A DNA stretch of 50,285 bases from Bacteroidales bacterium (lineage in GTDB: Bacteria; Bacteroidota; Bacteroidia; Bacteroidales; Prolixibacteraceae), in NCBI GenBank assembly GCA_031285325.1, contig JAITWJ010000091.1:1-50285 (forward strand), written 5' to 3'. Below the pieces are notes generated by a model. It was given only the letters and a program-made list of their open reading frames with translations. It did not search any database and was not told where the DNA came from. This document shows positions 29,519-40,054 of this stretch, piece after piece; position 1 is the first letter of the stretch; the number at the start of each line of letters is the position of its first letter. Made by a program: the position numbers and the translations under genes.

Positions 29519-30023
29519 TAGTATAAATTTTCAAAGTTGATTCAAATATTTTAGTATTTGTTTAGTTGTTTTTCTTTTGAATTTATGCAAATATAGTGTT
29601 TCCTCTAATCATTATTGTGTAAAAAATAATTTCACCCTGTATCTTTAAATTATTTCGATTATTGCAAATATTTTGGCACTCCATATTATTGTGTTAAACT
29701 TAAATATTTTGGGTTGGTATTGTTTGGTTACAAAATTATTTTGAGTTTACTGAATAAGTTTTTTGAGAATTTACATACCCCTTATAGTGGTTTCGGAAGT
29801 TACAGAAAGTATCATACTACGTTTTCCGGAATTCAAAACAGTTTATCAATCAATTAACACAATGGTTAACACGATCATTAATTGTCAGCATACAAATTTT
29901 ATGAAAGCAGTACTTACACGTGAAATATGGACACATAAAACATAATTATTTAACCTATTTAAGTTTTGTAACAAATGAATAATTATATTTGCGGTGCTTT
30001 TAAGAAAGGAGAATAAAATAATA

Positions 30024-31979
30024 ATGATACAAGTTACCCTTGCTGACAAAAGTGTTAAGGAGTTTCCGGAAGCCATAAGCGGCATTGAAATAGCAATGTC
30101 TATTTCGCCACGTTTGGCAAAGGATGTTTTATCTGTCTCTGTTAATGGCGAAGTTTGGGATTTAACACGAAAAATAACCGAAAATGCAAGTATAAAACTT
30201 TTTACTTGGGATGACAGGGAAGGCAAAGAAACTTTTTGGCACACATCGGCACACTTAATGGCAGAAGCCATTGAATTTTTTTATCCAGGAACAAAATTTG
30301 GCATTGGACCTACTGTAGATTGCGGCTTTTACTACGATGTAGATATACCTGAAGGAGAACAGCTTTCAGAAAAAGATTTGCAGAAAATTGAACAAAAAAT
30401 ACTCGAGTTGGCACGTAATAACAACAACGTTGTACGCTCCGAAATTTCAAAAGCCGATGCAATAAATATGTTCGTTAAGAAAAATGATGAACTTAAACAG
30501 GAATTGATAATCGAACTTGAAGACGGGACCATAACACTATATAATCAGGGAAATTTTACCGATTTGTGCCGTGGCCCTCACCTGCCAAATACCGGATATA
30601 TTAAGGCTATAAAGCTAACTTCGTTGGCTGGTGCATACTGGCGTGGCAACGAGAAAAATAAAATGCTTACCCGCATTTACGGCGTTTCATTTCCAAAACA
30701 GAAAATGCTTGATGAGTATCTTATAATGCTTGAAGAAGCAAAAAAACGTGACCATCGGAAAATAGGCAGGGAAATGGAACTTTTTTCTTTTTCTGAATCG
30801 GTTGGACAGGGATTACCTCTTTGGTTGCCCAAAGGAACCCAGTTACGTATGCAGCTTGAAGATTTCCTGAAAAAAGTACAGAAAAAATATGGATACGAAC
30901 AGGTAATGACTCCACACATTGGCGATGTTAAACTTTATAAAACTTCGGGGCATTACGAAAAATACGGAAAAGATTCGTTTCAGCCCATTTCTACACCTGT
31001 TGAGGGTGAATCGTATCTGCTGAAACCGATGAATTGCCCACATCACTGCGAAATTTATAAAATCCGTCCAAAATCGTACAAAGACTTACCAGTCAGGATG
31101 GCAGAATTTGGTACGGTTTACAGGTACGAAATGAGTGGCGAACTTCACGGACTAACACGGGTTCGCAGTTTTACCCAAGACGATGCACATATTTTCTGCC
31201 GCCCCGACCAACTAAAAGACGAATTCAAAAAAGTTATTGATATAATTTTTATAATTTTCAAAGCATTAGAATTTGATAATTATACAGCTCAGATTTCTCT
31301 TCGTGATCCTAATAATCCGGGAAAATATATTGGGTCAAAAGAAAATTGGGACAAGGCGGAACAAGCAATTATTGAGGCTTGCCAAGAAAAAGGCCTGAAC
31401 ACAGTAACCGAACTCGGTGAAGCAGCCTTTTACGGGCCAAAGCTCGATTTTATGATAAAGGATGCATTAGGCAGAAGTTGGCAGCTTGGAACCATTCAGG
31501 TAGATTACAACTTACCTGAACGTTTTAATCTTGAATACATTGGTGCCGACGATAACCGCCACCGCCCTGTAATGATTCACAGGGCTCCGTTTGGTTCAAT
31601 GGAGCGTTTTGTAGCTGTTTTGATTGAACACACTGCCGGAAAATTTCCATTATGGCTTACTCCGGAGCAGGTTGTTATTTTGCCAATAAGTGAAAAATAT
31701 AATGATTATGCAAGAAAAGTTTCGGATATTCTAAATATTTCTGATATTCGCAGTGTTATTGACTACCGTAATGAAAAGATTGGTAGAAAGATACGCGACA
31801 ATGAATTAAAAAGAATACCTTATTTACTGGTTGTTGGCGAGAAAGAAGCAGAAACAGAAACTGTTTCGGTCCGTCGCCAGGGAGATGGTGACAAGGGTTC
31901 AATGAAAAACGGTGAATTTGTTGATTATGTATTAAATGAAATAAGAGATCAATTATCAGGATTGTATAACTTAAATTAG
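30024..31979 (+). CDS. thrS: Threonyl-tRNA synthetase
   Basis: TGS domain, [33 protein letters not shown] at 30024 preceded by AGGAG is the likely start. Confidence 0.97.
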   Translation: MIQVTLADKSVKEFPEAISGIEIAMSISPRLAKDVLSVSVNGEVWDLTRKITENASIKLFTWDDREGKETFWHTSAHLMAEAIEFFYPGTKFGIGPTVDCGFYYDVDIPEGEQLSEKDLQKIEQKILELARNNNNVVRSEISKADAINMFVKKNDELKQELIIELEDGTITLYNQGNFTDLCRGPHLPNTGYIKAIKLTSLAGAYWRGNEKNKMLTRIYGVSFPKQKMLDEYLIMLEEAKKRDHRKIGREMELFSFSESVGQGLPLWLPKGTQLRMQLEDFLKKVQKKYGYEQVMTPHIGDVKLYKTSGHYEKYGKDSFQPISTPVEGESYLLKPMNCPHHCEIYKIRPKSYKDLPVRMAEFGTVYRYEMSGELHGLTRVRSFTQDDAHIFCRPDQLKDEFKKVIDIIFIIFKALEFDNYTAQISLRDPNNPGKYIGSKENWDKAEQAIIEACQEKGLNTVTELGEAAFYGPKLDFMIKDALGRSWQLGTIQVDYNLPERFNLEYIGADDNRHRPVMIHRAPFGSMERFVAVLIEHTAGKFPLWLTPEQVVILPISEKYNDYARKVSDILNISDIRSVIDYRNEKIGRKIRDNELKRIPYLLVVGEKEAETETVSVRRQGDGDKGSMKNGEFVDYVLNEIRDQLSGLYNLN

Positions 31980-32043
31980 GAGGAACCTAACAATAATTAT
32001 TAACAAAAAAATTCCGGGCAATACTTCCCAACCTAGAACGAAA

Positions 32044-32562
32044 ATGGAACAGGAACCGGAACACAAAATTAACAGAAAAATAAGGGCGCCCCAAGTAAGG
32101 TTGGTTGGGGATAATATAGAGAGTACAGGTGTTTATTCTTTAAGTGAGGCATTACGCATTGCTGATGAATTAGAGTTAGATTTGGTTGAGATTTCGCCTA
32201 AAGCAGATCCTCCCGTTTGTAAAATAATTGATTATTCTAAGTTTCTTTATCAGCAGAAAAAGAAACAAAAAGAAATGAAAGCAAAATCGGTTAAAGTAGT
32301 GGTTAAGGAGATACGTTTCGGACCACAAACCGATGAGCATGATTTCAATTTCAAATTAAAACATGCAGAAAAATTCCTGAAAGAAGGAGCGAAAGTTAAG
32401 GCTTTTGTTTTTTTCAAGGGAAGGTCGATTTTGTTTAAGGAGCAAGGCGAAATTTTATTACTTAAACTTGCCACCTCACTCGAAGATATTGGTACAGTTG
32501 AACAGTTACCAAAATTGGAAGGAAAACGAATGATAATATATATTTCACCAAAAAGAAAATAA
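32044..32562 (+). CDS. infC: Translation initiation factor IF-3
   Basis: 172 aa; [16 protein letters not shown]...[22 protein letters not shown]. Confidence 0.97.
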   Translation: MEQEPEHKINRKIRAPQVRLVGDNIESTGVYSLSEALRIADELELDLVEISPKADPPVCKIIDYSKFLYQQKKKQKEMKAKSVKVVVKEIRFGPQTDEHDFNFKLKHAEKFLKEGAKVKAFVFFKGRSILFKEQGEILLLKLATSLEDIGTVEQLPKLEGKRMIIYISPKRK

Positions 32563-32599
32563 TATAGTTCTTTGAAAGAATTATTAATTACGTAGCATT

Positions 32600-32797
32600 A
32601 TGCCAAAAATGAAAACTAATTCCGGGGCTAAAAAACGTTTTAGGCTTACCGGAACAGACAAAATTAAAAGGAAACATGCTTACAAAAGCCACATTTTGAC
32701 TAAAAAAAGTACAAAACGTAAGCGTAACTTAACTAATTGGACTACCATTGACAAAACCAATGAGAGTAATGTTAAGTTGATGTTGAACATGAAATAA
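32600..32797 (+). CDS. rpmI: 50S ribosomal protein L35
   Basis: 65 aa; [33 protein letters not shown]. Confidence 0.98.
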   Translation: MPKMKTNSGAKKRFRLTGTDKIKRKHAYKSHILTKKSTKRKRNLTNWTTIDKTNESNVKLMLNMK

Positions 32798-32898
32798 TCC
32801 TTTATTTAGAAATTAAATAAGTTATTAACCAAATAATTGTGCTTTAAGTTTTTTTGTTGAATAACAATTGACGCCAATTATTAAAATGAATTAAAAGT

Positions 32899-33243
32899 AT
32901 GCCAAGAAGTGTAAATAGCGTAGCATCACGGGCCCGAAGGAAAAAATTACTAAAAAAAACACGAGGTTATTTCGGCTCCCGTAAAAATGTTTGGACGGTT
33001 GCAAAAAATACTTGGGAAAAAGGCCAGCAGTATGCTTACCGCGACAGAAAAGCAAAAAAGAGATCATTCCGTGCATTGTGGATTCAGCGAATTAATGCTG
33101 CCGTGCGTTTGGAAGGGATGTCGTATTCCCAATTTATGGGATTGTTAAAAAAGAACGATATTGAAATCAACAGAAAAGTTTTGGCTGATTTGGCCATGAA
33201 CCAGCCTGAAGCATTCAAAGCAATCGTTACAAAAGTAAAATAA
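32899..33243 (+). CDS. rplT: 50S ribosomal protein L20
   Basis: 114 aa; [30 protein letters not shown]. Confidence 0.98.
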   Translation: MPRSVNSVASRARRKKLLKKTRGYFGSRKNVWTVAKNTWEKGQQYAYRDRKAKKRSFRALWIQRINAAVRLEGMSYSQFMGLLKKNDIEINRKVLADLAMNQPEAFKAIVTKVK

Positions 33244-33272
33244 CAACTGTATTATTTTGGTGAAATAAAATT

Positions 33273-33304
33273 AAGCCCTGTGAGTTTTCACAGGGCTTTT
33301 TTGT
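33273..33304 (+). terminator. Intrinsic terminator of thrS-infC-rpmI-rplT operon
   Basis: AAGCCCTGTGA-GTTT-TCACAGGGCTTTTTT. Confidence 0.93.
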
Positions 33305-33385
33305 TGTATCAGGCAATGTTGTTCAGATTACATAAATATTGGTTATTGTCTTCAGCAAGCTATACTGTTTAAGCTGGGGAAACTA

Positions 33386-33919
33386 TCATCTTATTAAATA
33401 TTCCTGCGTGTAAAATTTGTTATTGAATATAATAATTCCCGAATACTTAAGCTCAATGGTTATTCTTCCCTTTTCACATTTAGGCAAATTTTGAAAAATT
33501 GAGTTACCTGAGTATAGGTTTTTTTCTATAAACCAAACTGAATTGTTTTCAGGGAAATGCGTTAATCTGTGAAAAATCAGTTCATCTAAAACGGCAAAAG
33601 GAAATGTTAAAATATTGTCATACAAACCATCACTTGAAATTTCGGAATAAAAAAAATCAGAATCCAACATGTACTTTAATTCTCTTTCTGTTTCTGCAGT
33701 TAAGGGTTTATGAAAGAAAACTTTTTCAGGATGAAAATAGTGTAACAACCGGTATAAATAGTTTAGCTGAATTTGTTTTGCCGTTTGTAAAACATCAGTC
33801 TCTTTAAAATAAATATTTTTATGATCTTTATACAAAACATTTGTTACAAGTTCATAAATAAACGGTGAATGAATACGAAACCCTTTTTTATTACTTCTGA
33901 CTATCTTCAAACCTGACAT
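33386..33919 (-). CDS. Conserved hypothetical protein, possibly a short methyltransferase-like family
   Basis: 177 aa; KKGFRIHSPFIYELVTNVLY resembles N-termini of Bacteroidetes SAM-methyltransferase-like proteins, but no clear SAM motif is visible. Confidence 0.5.
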   Translation of the reverse strand: MSGLKIVRSNKKGFRIHSPFIYELVTNVLYKDHKNIYFKETDVLQTAKQIQLNYLYRLLHYFHPEKVFFHKPLTAETERELKYMLDSDFFYSEISSDGLYDNILTFPFAVLDELIFHRLTHFPENNSVWFIEKNLYSGNSIFQNLPKCEKGRITIELKYSGIIIFNNKFYTQEYLIR

Positions 33920-33936
33920 CTATTAATTTGATTTAT

Positions 33937-33944
33937 TATATTTG
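33937..33944 (+). promoter_or_regulatory. TATATTTG -7-like element 5 bp before the recG ATG
   Basis: TATATTTG 33937-33944, ATG at 33949; no clear -33 element. Confidence 0.3.
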
Positions 33945-33948
33945 TTTC

Positions 33949-36051
33949 ATGTCCGAATTTCTCGACCAATATATAAAGTTTCTTCCAGGTGTAGGCCCTG
34001 CAAAGGCTGAAATTTTGAACAGCGAACTGAAAATAAAAACATTCGGCGACTTGCTGTTTTATTTCCCTTACAAATATATTGACCGTACTAAATTTTATAA
34101 AATATCAGAAATTCATGCCCAAATGTCATATATTCAAATGAAAGGTGTTATACGTTCGTTCGAAACAATTGGCAAAGGCAATAAAGAACGGCTTACTGCA
34201 TGTTTTTGTGATGATTCGGGAAATATTGAACTGGTTTGGTTCCGTTCAATAAAATGGCAAAAAAAAAACCTCAGATTAAACAAAGAATACATTGTTTTTG
34301 GCAAACCGGGTGAATTTAATGGACGAATCAGTATTGTTCATCCCGAAATGGAAACAGAAGAAGAAAACAAGCTCAAACCGGTAGGTCTTTTCCAAGGATA
34401 TTACATTACTACCGAAAAAATGAAAAGCAGATCTTTAAACTCAAAAGCCATTAACAAACTGCAGTTAACACTTATTAATTTAGCCAAAGGAAAGATAAAA
34501 GAAACTCTTCCTGAACCACTTATTAAAAAACTGAAACTTGTTTCACTTGAAAATGCACTCTTCACCATTCATAAATTAGAAAATACAAACGATCTTAAAA
34601 ATGCTTCATTCCGTTTAAAATTTGAAGAACTGTTCATTGTACAACTAAAAATTCTGTCGCTTAAACATAAACGAGAAAATAAGTTCAAAGGATATAAATT
34701 TGAACACGTTGGATATAATTTTAATACATTTTACAATAACTTTTTGCCTTTTGAACTAACCAACGCTCAAAAACGGGTTATGAAGGAAATTCGCCGTGAT
34801 GTAAACTGTAATATACAAATGAACCGCCTTTTACAAGGCGACGTTGGCAGCGGTAAAACGCTGGTTGCATTAATGACTATGCTCCTGGCTATCGACAATG
34901 GATTTCAAAGTTGTTTTATGGCTCCAACCGAAATCTTAGCACAACAACATTTTCAATCAATATCCAAGTTCTTACAGGGTATGAACATTGAAATAGGGCT
35001 TCTTACCGGTTCAACTAAAGCAAGTGAGCGAAAAATTATACACAAAAATCTTGAATATGGGAAAACGCAGATTTTAATTGGTACTCATGCCTTGATTGAG
35101 GATACAGTTATTTTTAAAAACCTTGGTCTAGTGGTTATAGATGAACAACACCGTTTTGGTGTGGCGCAACGGGCAAAATTATGGCAGAAAAACGATTTTA
35201 TTCCGCCTCATATTTTAATAATGACAGCAACCCCAATTCCGCGCACTCTCGCCATGACTGTTTATGGCGACCTCAATATCTCAGTAATAGACGAACTTCC
35301 GCCTGGAAGAAAACCAGTGCAAACCTGGCATTTTTTTGAAAATAAAAGAAACCAAGTATTAAATTTTTTACATAAACAACTCGAAAACGGGACACAAGTT
35401 TACATTGTTTATCCGCTTATTTCAGAATCTGAAAAAATGGATTTGAAAAACCTCGAAGATGGTTACATACATACAAAAGAATTATTCCCGAATATTGAAG
35501 TGAGTATGGTACATGGAAGAATGAAACCCAATCTGAAAGAGAAAATGATGCATAATTTTAAAACAGGCAAAACCAAAATCATGGTGGCCACAACTGTAAT
35601 TGAGGTTGGAGTTGATGTACCCAATGCCTCGGTAATGGTAATTGAAAGTGCCGAGCGTTTTGGCCTGTCGCAATTACACCAACTGCGTGGTAGAGTTGGC
35701 CGTGGCGCAGAGCAGTCGTACTGTATTCTAATGTCATCGTACAAACTGAGTAACGAAAGCCGTAAACGCCTCGAAACAATGGTACGCACAAACGATGGCT
35801 TTGAAATTGCAGAGATGGATATGAAACTTCGCGGGCCGGGTGAAATTGACGGTACCCAACAAAGCGGTATCGGATTCGACCTGAAAATTGCAAACCTTGC
35901 CAAAGACGGCAAAATATTACAATTGGCACGAGATGAAGCCGCCGCAATTCTTGAAAAAGACCCAAAACTCTTAACTGATGAAAATAATATACTGCTTAAA
36001 AATATTATGAGAACAAAACAAGCCGATTTTGAATGGAGTTCAATAAGCTAA
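33949..36051 (+). CDS. recG: ATP-dependent DNA helicase RecG
   Basis: FLPGVGPAKAEIL, LLQGDVGSGKTLVAL, VIDEQHRFGVAQR, LRGRVGRG. Confidence 0.97.
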   Translation: MSEFLDQYIKFLPGVGPAKAEILNSELKIKTFGDLLFYFPYKYIDRTKFYKISEIHAQMSYIQMKGVIRSFETIGKGNKERLTACFCDDSGNIELVWFRSIKWQKKNLRLNKEYIVFGKPGEFNGRISIVHPEMETEEENKLKPVGLFQGYYITTEKMKSRSLNSKAINKLQLTLINLAKGKIKETLPEPLIKKLKLVSLENALFTIHKLENTNDLKNASFRLKFEELFIVQLKILSLKHKRENKFKGYKFEHVGYNFNTFYNNFLPFELTNAQKRVMKEIRRDVNCNIQMNRLLQGDVGSGKTLVALMTMLLAIDNGFQSCFMAPTEILAQQHFQSISKFLQGMNIEIGLLTGSTKASERKIIHKNLEYGKTQILIGTHALIEDTVIFKNLGLVVIDEQHRFGVAQRAKLWQKNDFIPPHILIMTATPIPRTLAMTVYGDLNISVIDELPPGRKPVQTWHFFENKRNQVLNFLHKQLENGTQVYIVYPLISESEKMDLKNLEDGYIHTKELFPNIEVSMVHGRMKPNLKEKMMHNFKTGKTKIMVATTVIEVGVDVPNASVMVIESAERFGLSQLHQLRGRVGRGAEQSYCILMSSYKLSNESRKRLETMVRTNDGFEIAEMDMKLRGPGEIDGTQQSGIGFDLKIANLAKDGKILQLARDEAAAILEKDPKLLTDENNILLKNIMRTKQADFEWSSIS

Positions 36052-36100
36052 GAAATTACGGCGTGTTAGCATAATTTTAGTTCATCGTAAATATACGTAT

Positions 36101-36131
36101 AAGTGTTTAGAAACTATTTTGAATTGATAAG
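36101..36131 (-). repeat. Dispersed motif copy (inverted), left edge of the recG-mtaB repeat nest
   Basis: aagtgtttagaaactattttgaattgataag; reverse complement contains ATTCAAAATAGTTTCTAAACACTT. Confidence 0.65.
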
Positions 36132-36425
36132 TTTTTTTTGAACTCTTCCTTGAAATACTTCGCGGTGGTTTCTCAACTCTGCGAAAGCAATTTCGCCCTC
36201 GTTGGCGTAATTGCCCGTTTCGTAATTGCGAACTGCAAGCTTGCGAAGCAGGAAACAATCCATAGCAATTATATGACGAAATGCATGTCCGCCGTTTGGC
36301 CGTTACACGGGCTATGCAAGTCGCAAATCGTGCTTCACGGTGCGCCCAACGGTTGCCTTGAACATTCCCGCAGGCTAAATTTGGGTATATTTCGTCTGTT
36401 CCATGCCTGCAAAGGCAGTTTATTG

Positions 36426-36660
36426 TACCGAACAGCGTCATTCGGTACAATATTTTTTTATTATTATACTGAATGGATCGATTTGATATAATATTTTTTC
36501 AGGATTATACCGAATGATGTGATTTGGTACAATATATTTTTATTATTATACCGAACGGCGCCATCCGGTATAAGCCCAAGCTGGGGCGGAGTCAAATCGC
36601 GCTATTTGGTGCCTGCCCGACTTGGGGCGGGAGCGAATGACGCCTTTTGCCCGTGCCGTC
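36426..36660. repeat. Tandem dyad array, exact 41-bp period, about 6 units (array 3)
   Basis: Unit starts 36426, 36467, 36508, 36549, 36590, 36631; core TACCGAAY-N6-ATYCGGTA in units 1, 3 and 4, degenerate in the others. Confidence 0.85.
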
Positions 36661-36751
36661 ATTGCAATGAACCGCGAGGAACAAAGCGGGAAGCAATACA
36701 GCGTTACCGTGTTGCTTTGGATTGCTTCGGGCGTTGCCCTCGCAACGACAG
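36656..36751. repeat. Large imperfect palindromic repeat of the CGTCATTGC...GAAGCAAT...ATTGCTTC...GCAACGAC type
   Basis: CCGTCATTGC...CGCGAGGAAC...GAAGCAATAC...GGATTGCTTC...CCTCGCAACGACAGG. Confidence 0.75.
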
Positions 36752-36820
36752 GCATCCTCCCTCTTAATATTAACTGTCAACTGTCCATTGTCAATTATCA
36801 ATTGTTTTTCCCTGTTTCTT

Positions 36821-36847
36821 GAAATTCAAAACAGTTTCTCAGTGTTT
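36821..36847 (+). repeat. Dispersed motif copy, right edge of the recG-mtaB repeat nest
   Basis: gaaattcaaaacagtttctcagtgttt, in inverted orientation to 36101-36131. Confidence 0.65.
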
Positions 36848-36890
36848 TTTATTTAAGATTTGTTGAAATAAGTGGTGCATAAGCCAAAAA

Positions 36891-38198
36891 TTAATCCGTA
36901 ATTTCGGCCGATACATTGCCATTAGGTTGAATTGATCTTAACTTCACTTTTATTAACTGGTTGATAAAAGCTTTACAGTACGGGATTTCTACTTTTATAT
37001 AATTTTCAGTGAAACCGGACATGTTTCCTTCTTTATTCTTCTGGTCCTCGAAAAGAACAATTTGTTCTGTATTCAGATATTTTTCGTAAAAGGCATTCAG
37101 TTTTTTTTCTGAAAGGTTAATGTACATTTGTGTACGGCGTTTTCTGTCCTCCATATCAACTTTTAACGGAATTTTCAGCGCCTGTGTCCCACTTCTTTCA
37201 GAATAGGTAAAAGCATGCAGTTGAGAAATTTCAAGGTTGTTTATAAAATCGTATGATTTCCGGAAAAATTCCTCTGTTTCACCGTTTGTTCCTGAAATTA
37301 CATCAACACCAATAAACGCGTGCGGTATAATTTCACGAATATACTGAACGCGTTTGGCAAATAAACCGGTAGAATATTTCCGTTTCATGAGTGAAAGAAC
37401 TTCGTCTGATCCGGATTGCAACGGAATATGAAAATGAGGCATTATTACTTTTGAATCGGCAACCAGTTTAATTATATCATCTTTAACAAGATTGGGTTCT
37501 ATGGAACCAAGACGCAGGCGTTGCAGTCCCTCTACATTTTCAAGTATTTTAAGCAAATCAATAAAATTTTCATTTGTAGATTTGCCATAATCACCAATAT
37601 TAACGCCGGTAAGAATTATTTCACGGAAACCTTTTTGGATGGCTTTCCGCGCTTCCGAAACCGTATTTTCAATTGTGTCGTTCCGGCTTCGGCCTCGAGC
37701 AAATGGGATTGTGCAAAAAGTACAGTAATAATCGCAACCATCCTGTATTTTAAGAAAACTACGGGTACGATCACCCCACGAAAATGCCTTGTGGTAATCT
37801 TTTATATTTGCCAAATGAGTGGTCTTTATTTCGGCTGTATCTTTTTTCTCAATTTTTCCAATATATGACAGAATATTAAATTTTTCCTGAGTGCCCAAAA
37901 CAAGATCAACACCTTCAATATGTCCTATTTCGTTAGGTTTTAATTGAGAATAACAACCAACCACAATTACCATAGCTTCAGGATTATTTTTTATTGCCCT
38001 GCGGATAATATTACGGCTTTCTTTGTCGCCCTGGTTGGTTACAGAACAAGTATTAATTACATATACATCTGCTTTTTCCTTAAAATCAACTCTTTCGAAA
38101 CCCACTTCGGTAAAACTTCCAGCTATTGTTGAAGTTTCAGCGAAATTGATTTTACATCCCAATGTACAAAAAGCAACCTTTTTCCCTTTATAATCCAT
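36891..38198 (-). CDS. mtaB: tRNA (N6-threonylcarbamoyladenosine(37)-C2)-methylthiotransferase MtaB
   Basis: 435 aa; FCTLGCKINFAET, QDGCDYYCTFCTIPFARGRSRN radical SAM motif. Confidence 0.93.
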   Translation of the reverse strand: MDYKGKKVAFCTLGCKINFAETSTIAGSFTEVGFERVDFKEKADVYVINTCSVTNQGDKESRNIIRRAIKNNPEAMVIVVGCYSQLKPNEIGHIEGVDLVLGTQEKFNILSYIGKIEKKDTAEIKTTHLANIKDYHKAFSWGDRTRSFLKIQDGCDYYCTFCTIPFARGRSRNDTIENTVSEARKAIQKGFREIILTGVNIGDYGKSTNENFIDLLKILENVEGLQRLRLGSIEPNLVKDDIIKLVADSKVIMPHFHIPLQSGSDEVLSLMKRKYSTGLFAKRVQYIREIIPHAFIGVDVISGTNGETEEFFRKSYDFINNLEISQLHAFTYSERSGTQALKIPLKVDMEDRKRRTQMYINLSEKKLNAFYEKYLNTEQIVLFEDQKNKEGNMSGFTENYIKVEIPYCKAFINQLIKVKLRSIQPNGNVSAEITD

Positions 38199-38505
38199 AT
38201 CTAATATTAAGGGATTCTAATGGTGAAAATAAATTTAAAAAATAAAAAAGTAAATCAAAAACTTATGACAGTTCAACTGTTACGATTTTCCCTATAGGGA
38301 GATAGGCTTTCTACGAATTAACATCAACCATTCTCACATAAAACAACTAACAACAAAAAAACACGAATACCAACACTTCTTAAATTATCCTAATTCATTC
38401 TCTTCTGTTTCTCATACGACAAATTAAATCGGTACGATTCTTAAACAGAAATCGTTATGAATGTATATAAAATAAGATGTTATTCTGAATTTCTGATTAC
38501 TTCAA

Positions 38506-38727
38506 TCAATATTCATCTTCATCAAAAAAGAAATCATCCTTACTTGGATAGTCTGGCCAGATATCTTCAATACTTTCATACATATCGCCTTCATCTTCAA
38601 TCTCTTGAAGATTTTCAATAACTTCAAGCGGAGCACCGGAACGAATAGCATAATCAATTAATTCGTCTTTTGTCGCCGGCCACGGAGCATCCTCTAATTT
38701 TGACGCCAGTTCAAGAGTCCAATACAT
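38506..38727 (-). CDS. DUF2795-like small acidic protein
   Basis: 73 aa; MYWTLELASKLEDAPWPATKDELIDYAIRSGAPLEVIENLQEIEDEGD. Confidence 0.75.
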   Translation of the reverse strand: MYWTLELASKLEDAPWPATKDELIDYAIRSGAPLEVIENLQEIEDEGDMYESIEDIWPDYPSKDDFFFDEDEY

Positions 38728-39379
38728 TTGCTAAATTTTTTGCGGTTAAACTTATTTTAAATGTGTTGCGAATATAATAAAAAAAGATTCTAAAAAAAGA
38801 AAATAATCATTTGCAAATTTTATAATTTGTTTTGAATTTATTGTGAACATGATTTGGCAAAATGTAATTTGTAATATTACCTCTACCTACTCTGTTTTAT
38901 ATTTACAAGCGGCAGCCTGTTTATGTAATCGATCATAACTTATGTATTTATAACAATAAAGATACGGAAATACAAAATCAATTATCTGATATTAAACACA
39001 TAATGATTCAAAACAGATCCCGAATACAATGGAAGAAAATACAATGTAATGATTGGGATAAAAAAAAACCGCATTGACTTCATTTGTGTAAAACCCCCGA
39101 TTTACAGGATTTGAGTGCCCGACCGATCAAACTTCCATCGACCCATAAAAGGCTCATCTCTAAAAAAGAGACTACAAGGCCTGTTTTAACGACCATAAAG
39201 AGCAATCTCAGTTTGAAATTTTTGTTGAGTTTACCAACTGATTAATCAATGCGGAAATATTGTTTCTCTTTAAGTAATCATATTTATATTCAGTAAACAT
39301 AGGAAGAAATTTTTACCGATCCAAATGTTTTGTATAATTTATTTCAATGCATTATGTTAATTAATTGTTTATCAAAAAT

Positions 39380-40033
39380 TTATTTAACAGGTTTTTTTAC
39401 ATTAACAATACAATTTGCCATAATACTAAAACTGTTAGGTCCCTCATTGAAAAGCAAATCAAGAATACTGAGATTCGGAATAAAACCTGTTTTTTCAGAA
39501 AAAACCTGTGTGTATTTTTCGTTTTGAAACTGGTGGTTAATCAATTTGTTTTTGGGAGAAATTACTTCTCTGAAATTTTCAAAATCTTCAGAATTTTTTT
39601 CAAAATCACTCGTCAAAATAGTATTATTTTCAATCTCAAGTAATTCACAAATTGTATCATGAATTTTAAGGTTATAGTCAAGTAAAAATTTTTCTTTAAC
39701 TTCAAAAAGAGGAAAAATATCATCTTTAAAATAATCTAAATATGGCGATGAGCCATATGCCGAAAATATAGTACGCCAGTGGTTTCGCTGCCAATCAACA
39801 TCGTACGAAATTCTCAGATCTTTGATGAGTATTTTCGGTTTACGGCTTTTTACAACCGGAACAATAAGAGAAATAATGCCGTTTGCGCCCAGTATCTCGC
39901 AACGATTACGGAAAGTTTGTTTTGTGTAGTTTTCGAACTGCTCAATGTAAATATTAACCGACTTTATAGTCAATGCATAAAATGGGATGGGCGCGAAATA
40001 AGCCGTGCTGAGCAAAACAGAGGAAGATGGCAT
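39380..40033 (-). CDS. WbqC-like family protein
   Basis: 217 aa; FAPIPFYALTIKSVNIYIEQFENYTKQTFRNRCEILGANGIISLIVPV. Confidence 0.85.
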   Translation of the reverse strand: MPSSSVLLSTAYFAPIPFYALTIKSVNIYIEQFENYTKQTFRNRCEILGANGIISLIVPVVKSRKPKILIKDLRISYDVDWQRNHWRTIFSAYGSSPYLDYFKDDIFPLFEVKEKFLLDYNLKIHDTICELLEIENNTILTSDFEKNSEDFENFREVISPKNKLINHQFQNEKYTQVFSEKTGFIPNLSILDLLFNEGPNSFSIMANCIVNVKKPVK

Positions 40034-40054
40034 TTTGCAGTTTTTATATAAAAG

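Noticed and set aside
32798-32898. Possible ribosomal-protein leader between rpmI and rplT
   Set aside because: 101-nt AT-rich gap without a clear conserved structure by eye; would need covariance analysis.
35463-35912. 149-aa minus-strand ORF antisense to recG
   Set aside because: Within the conserved helicase C-terminal domain coding region; shadow ORF.
39080-39250. Possible decayed coding fragment (…RDYKACFNDHKEQSQFEIFVEFTN*)
   Set aside because: Short, interrupted by stops upstream, and no family recognised; insufficient to call a pseudogene.
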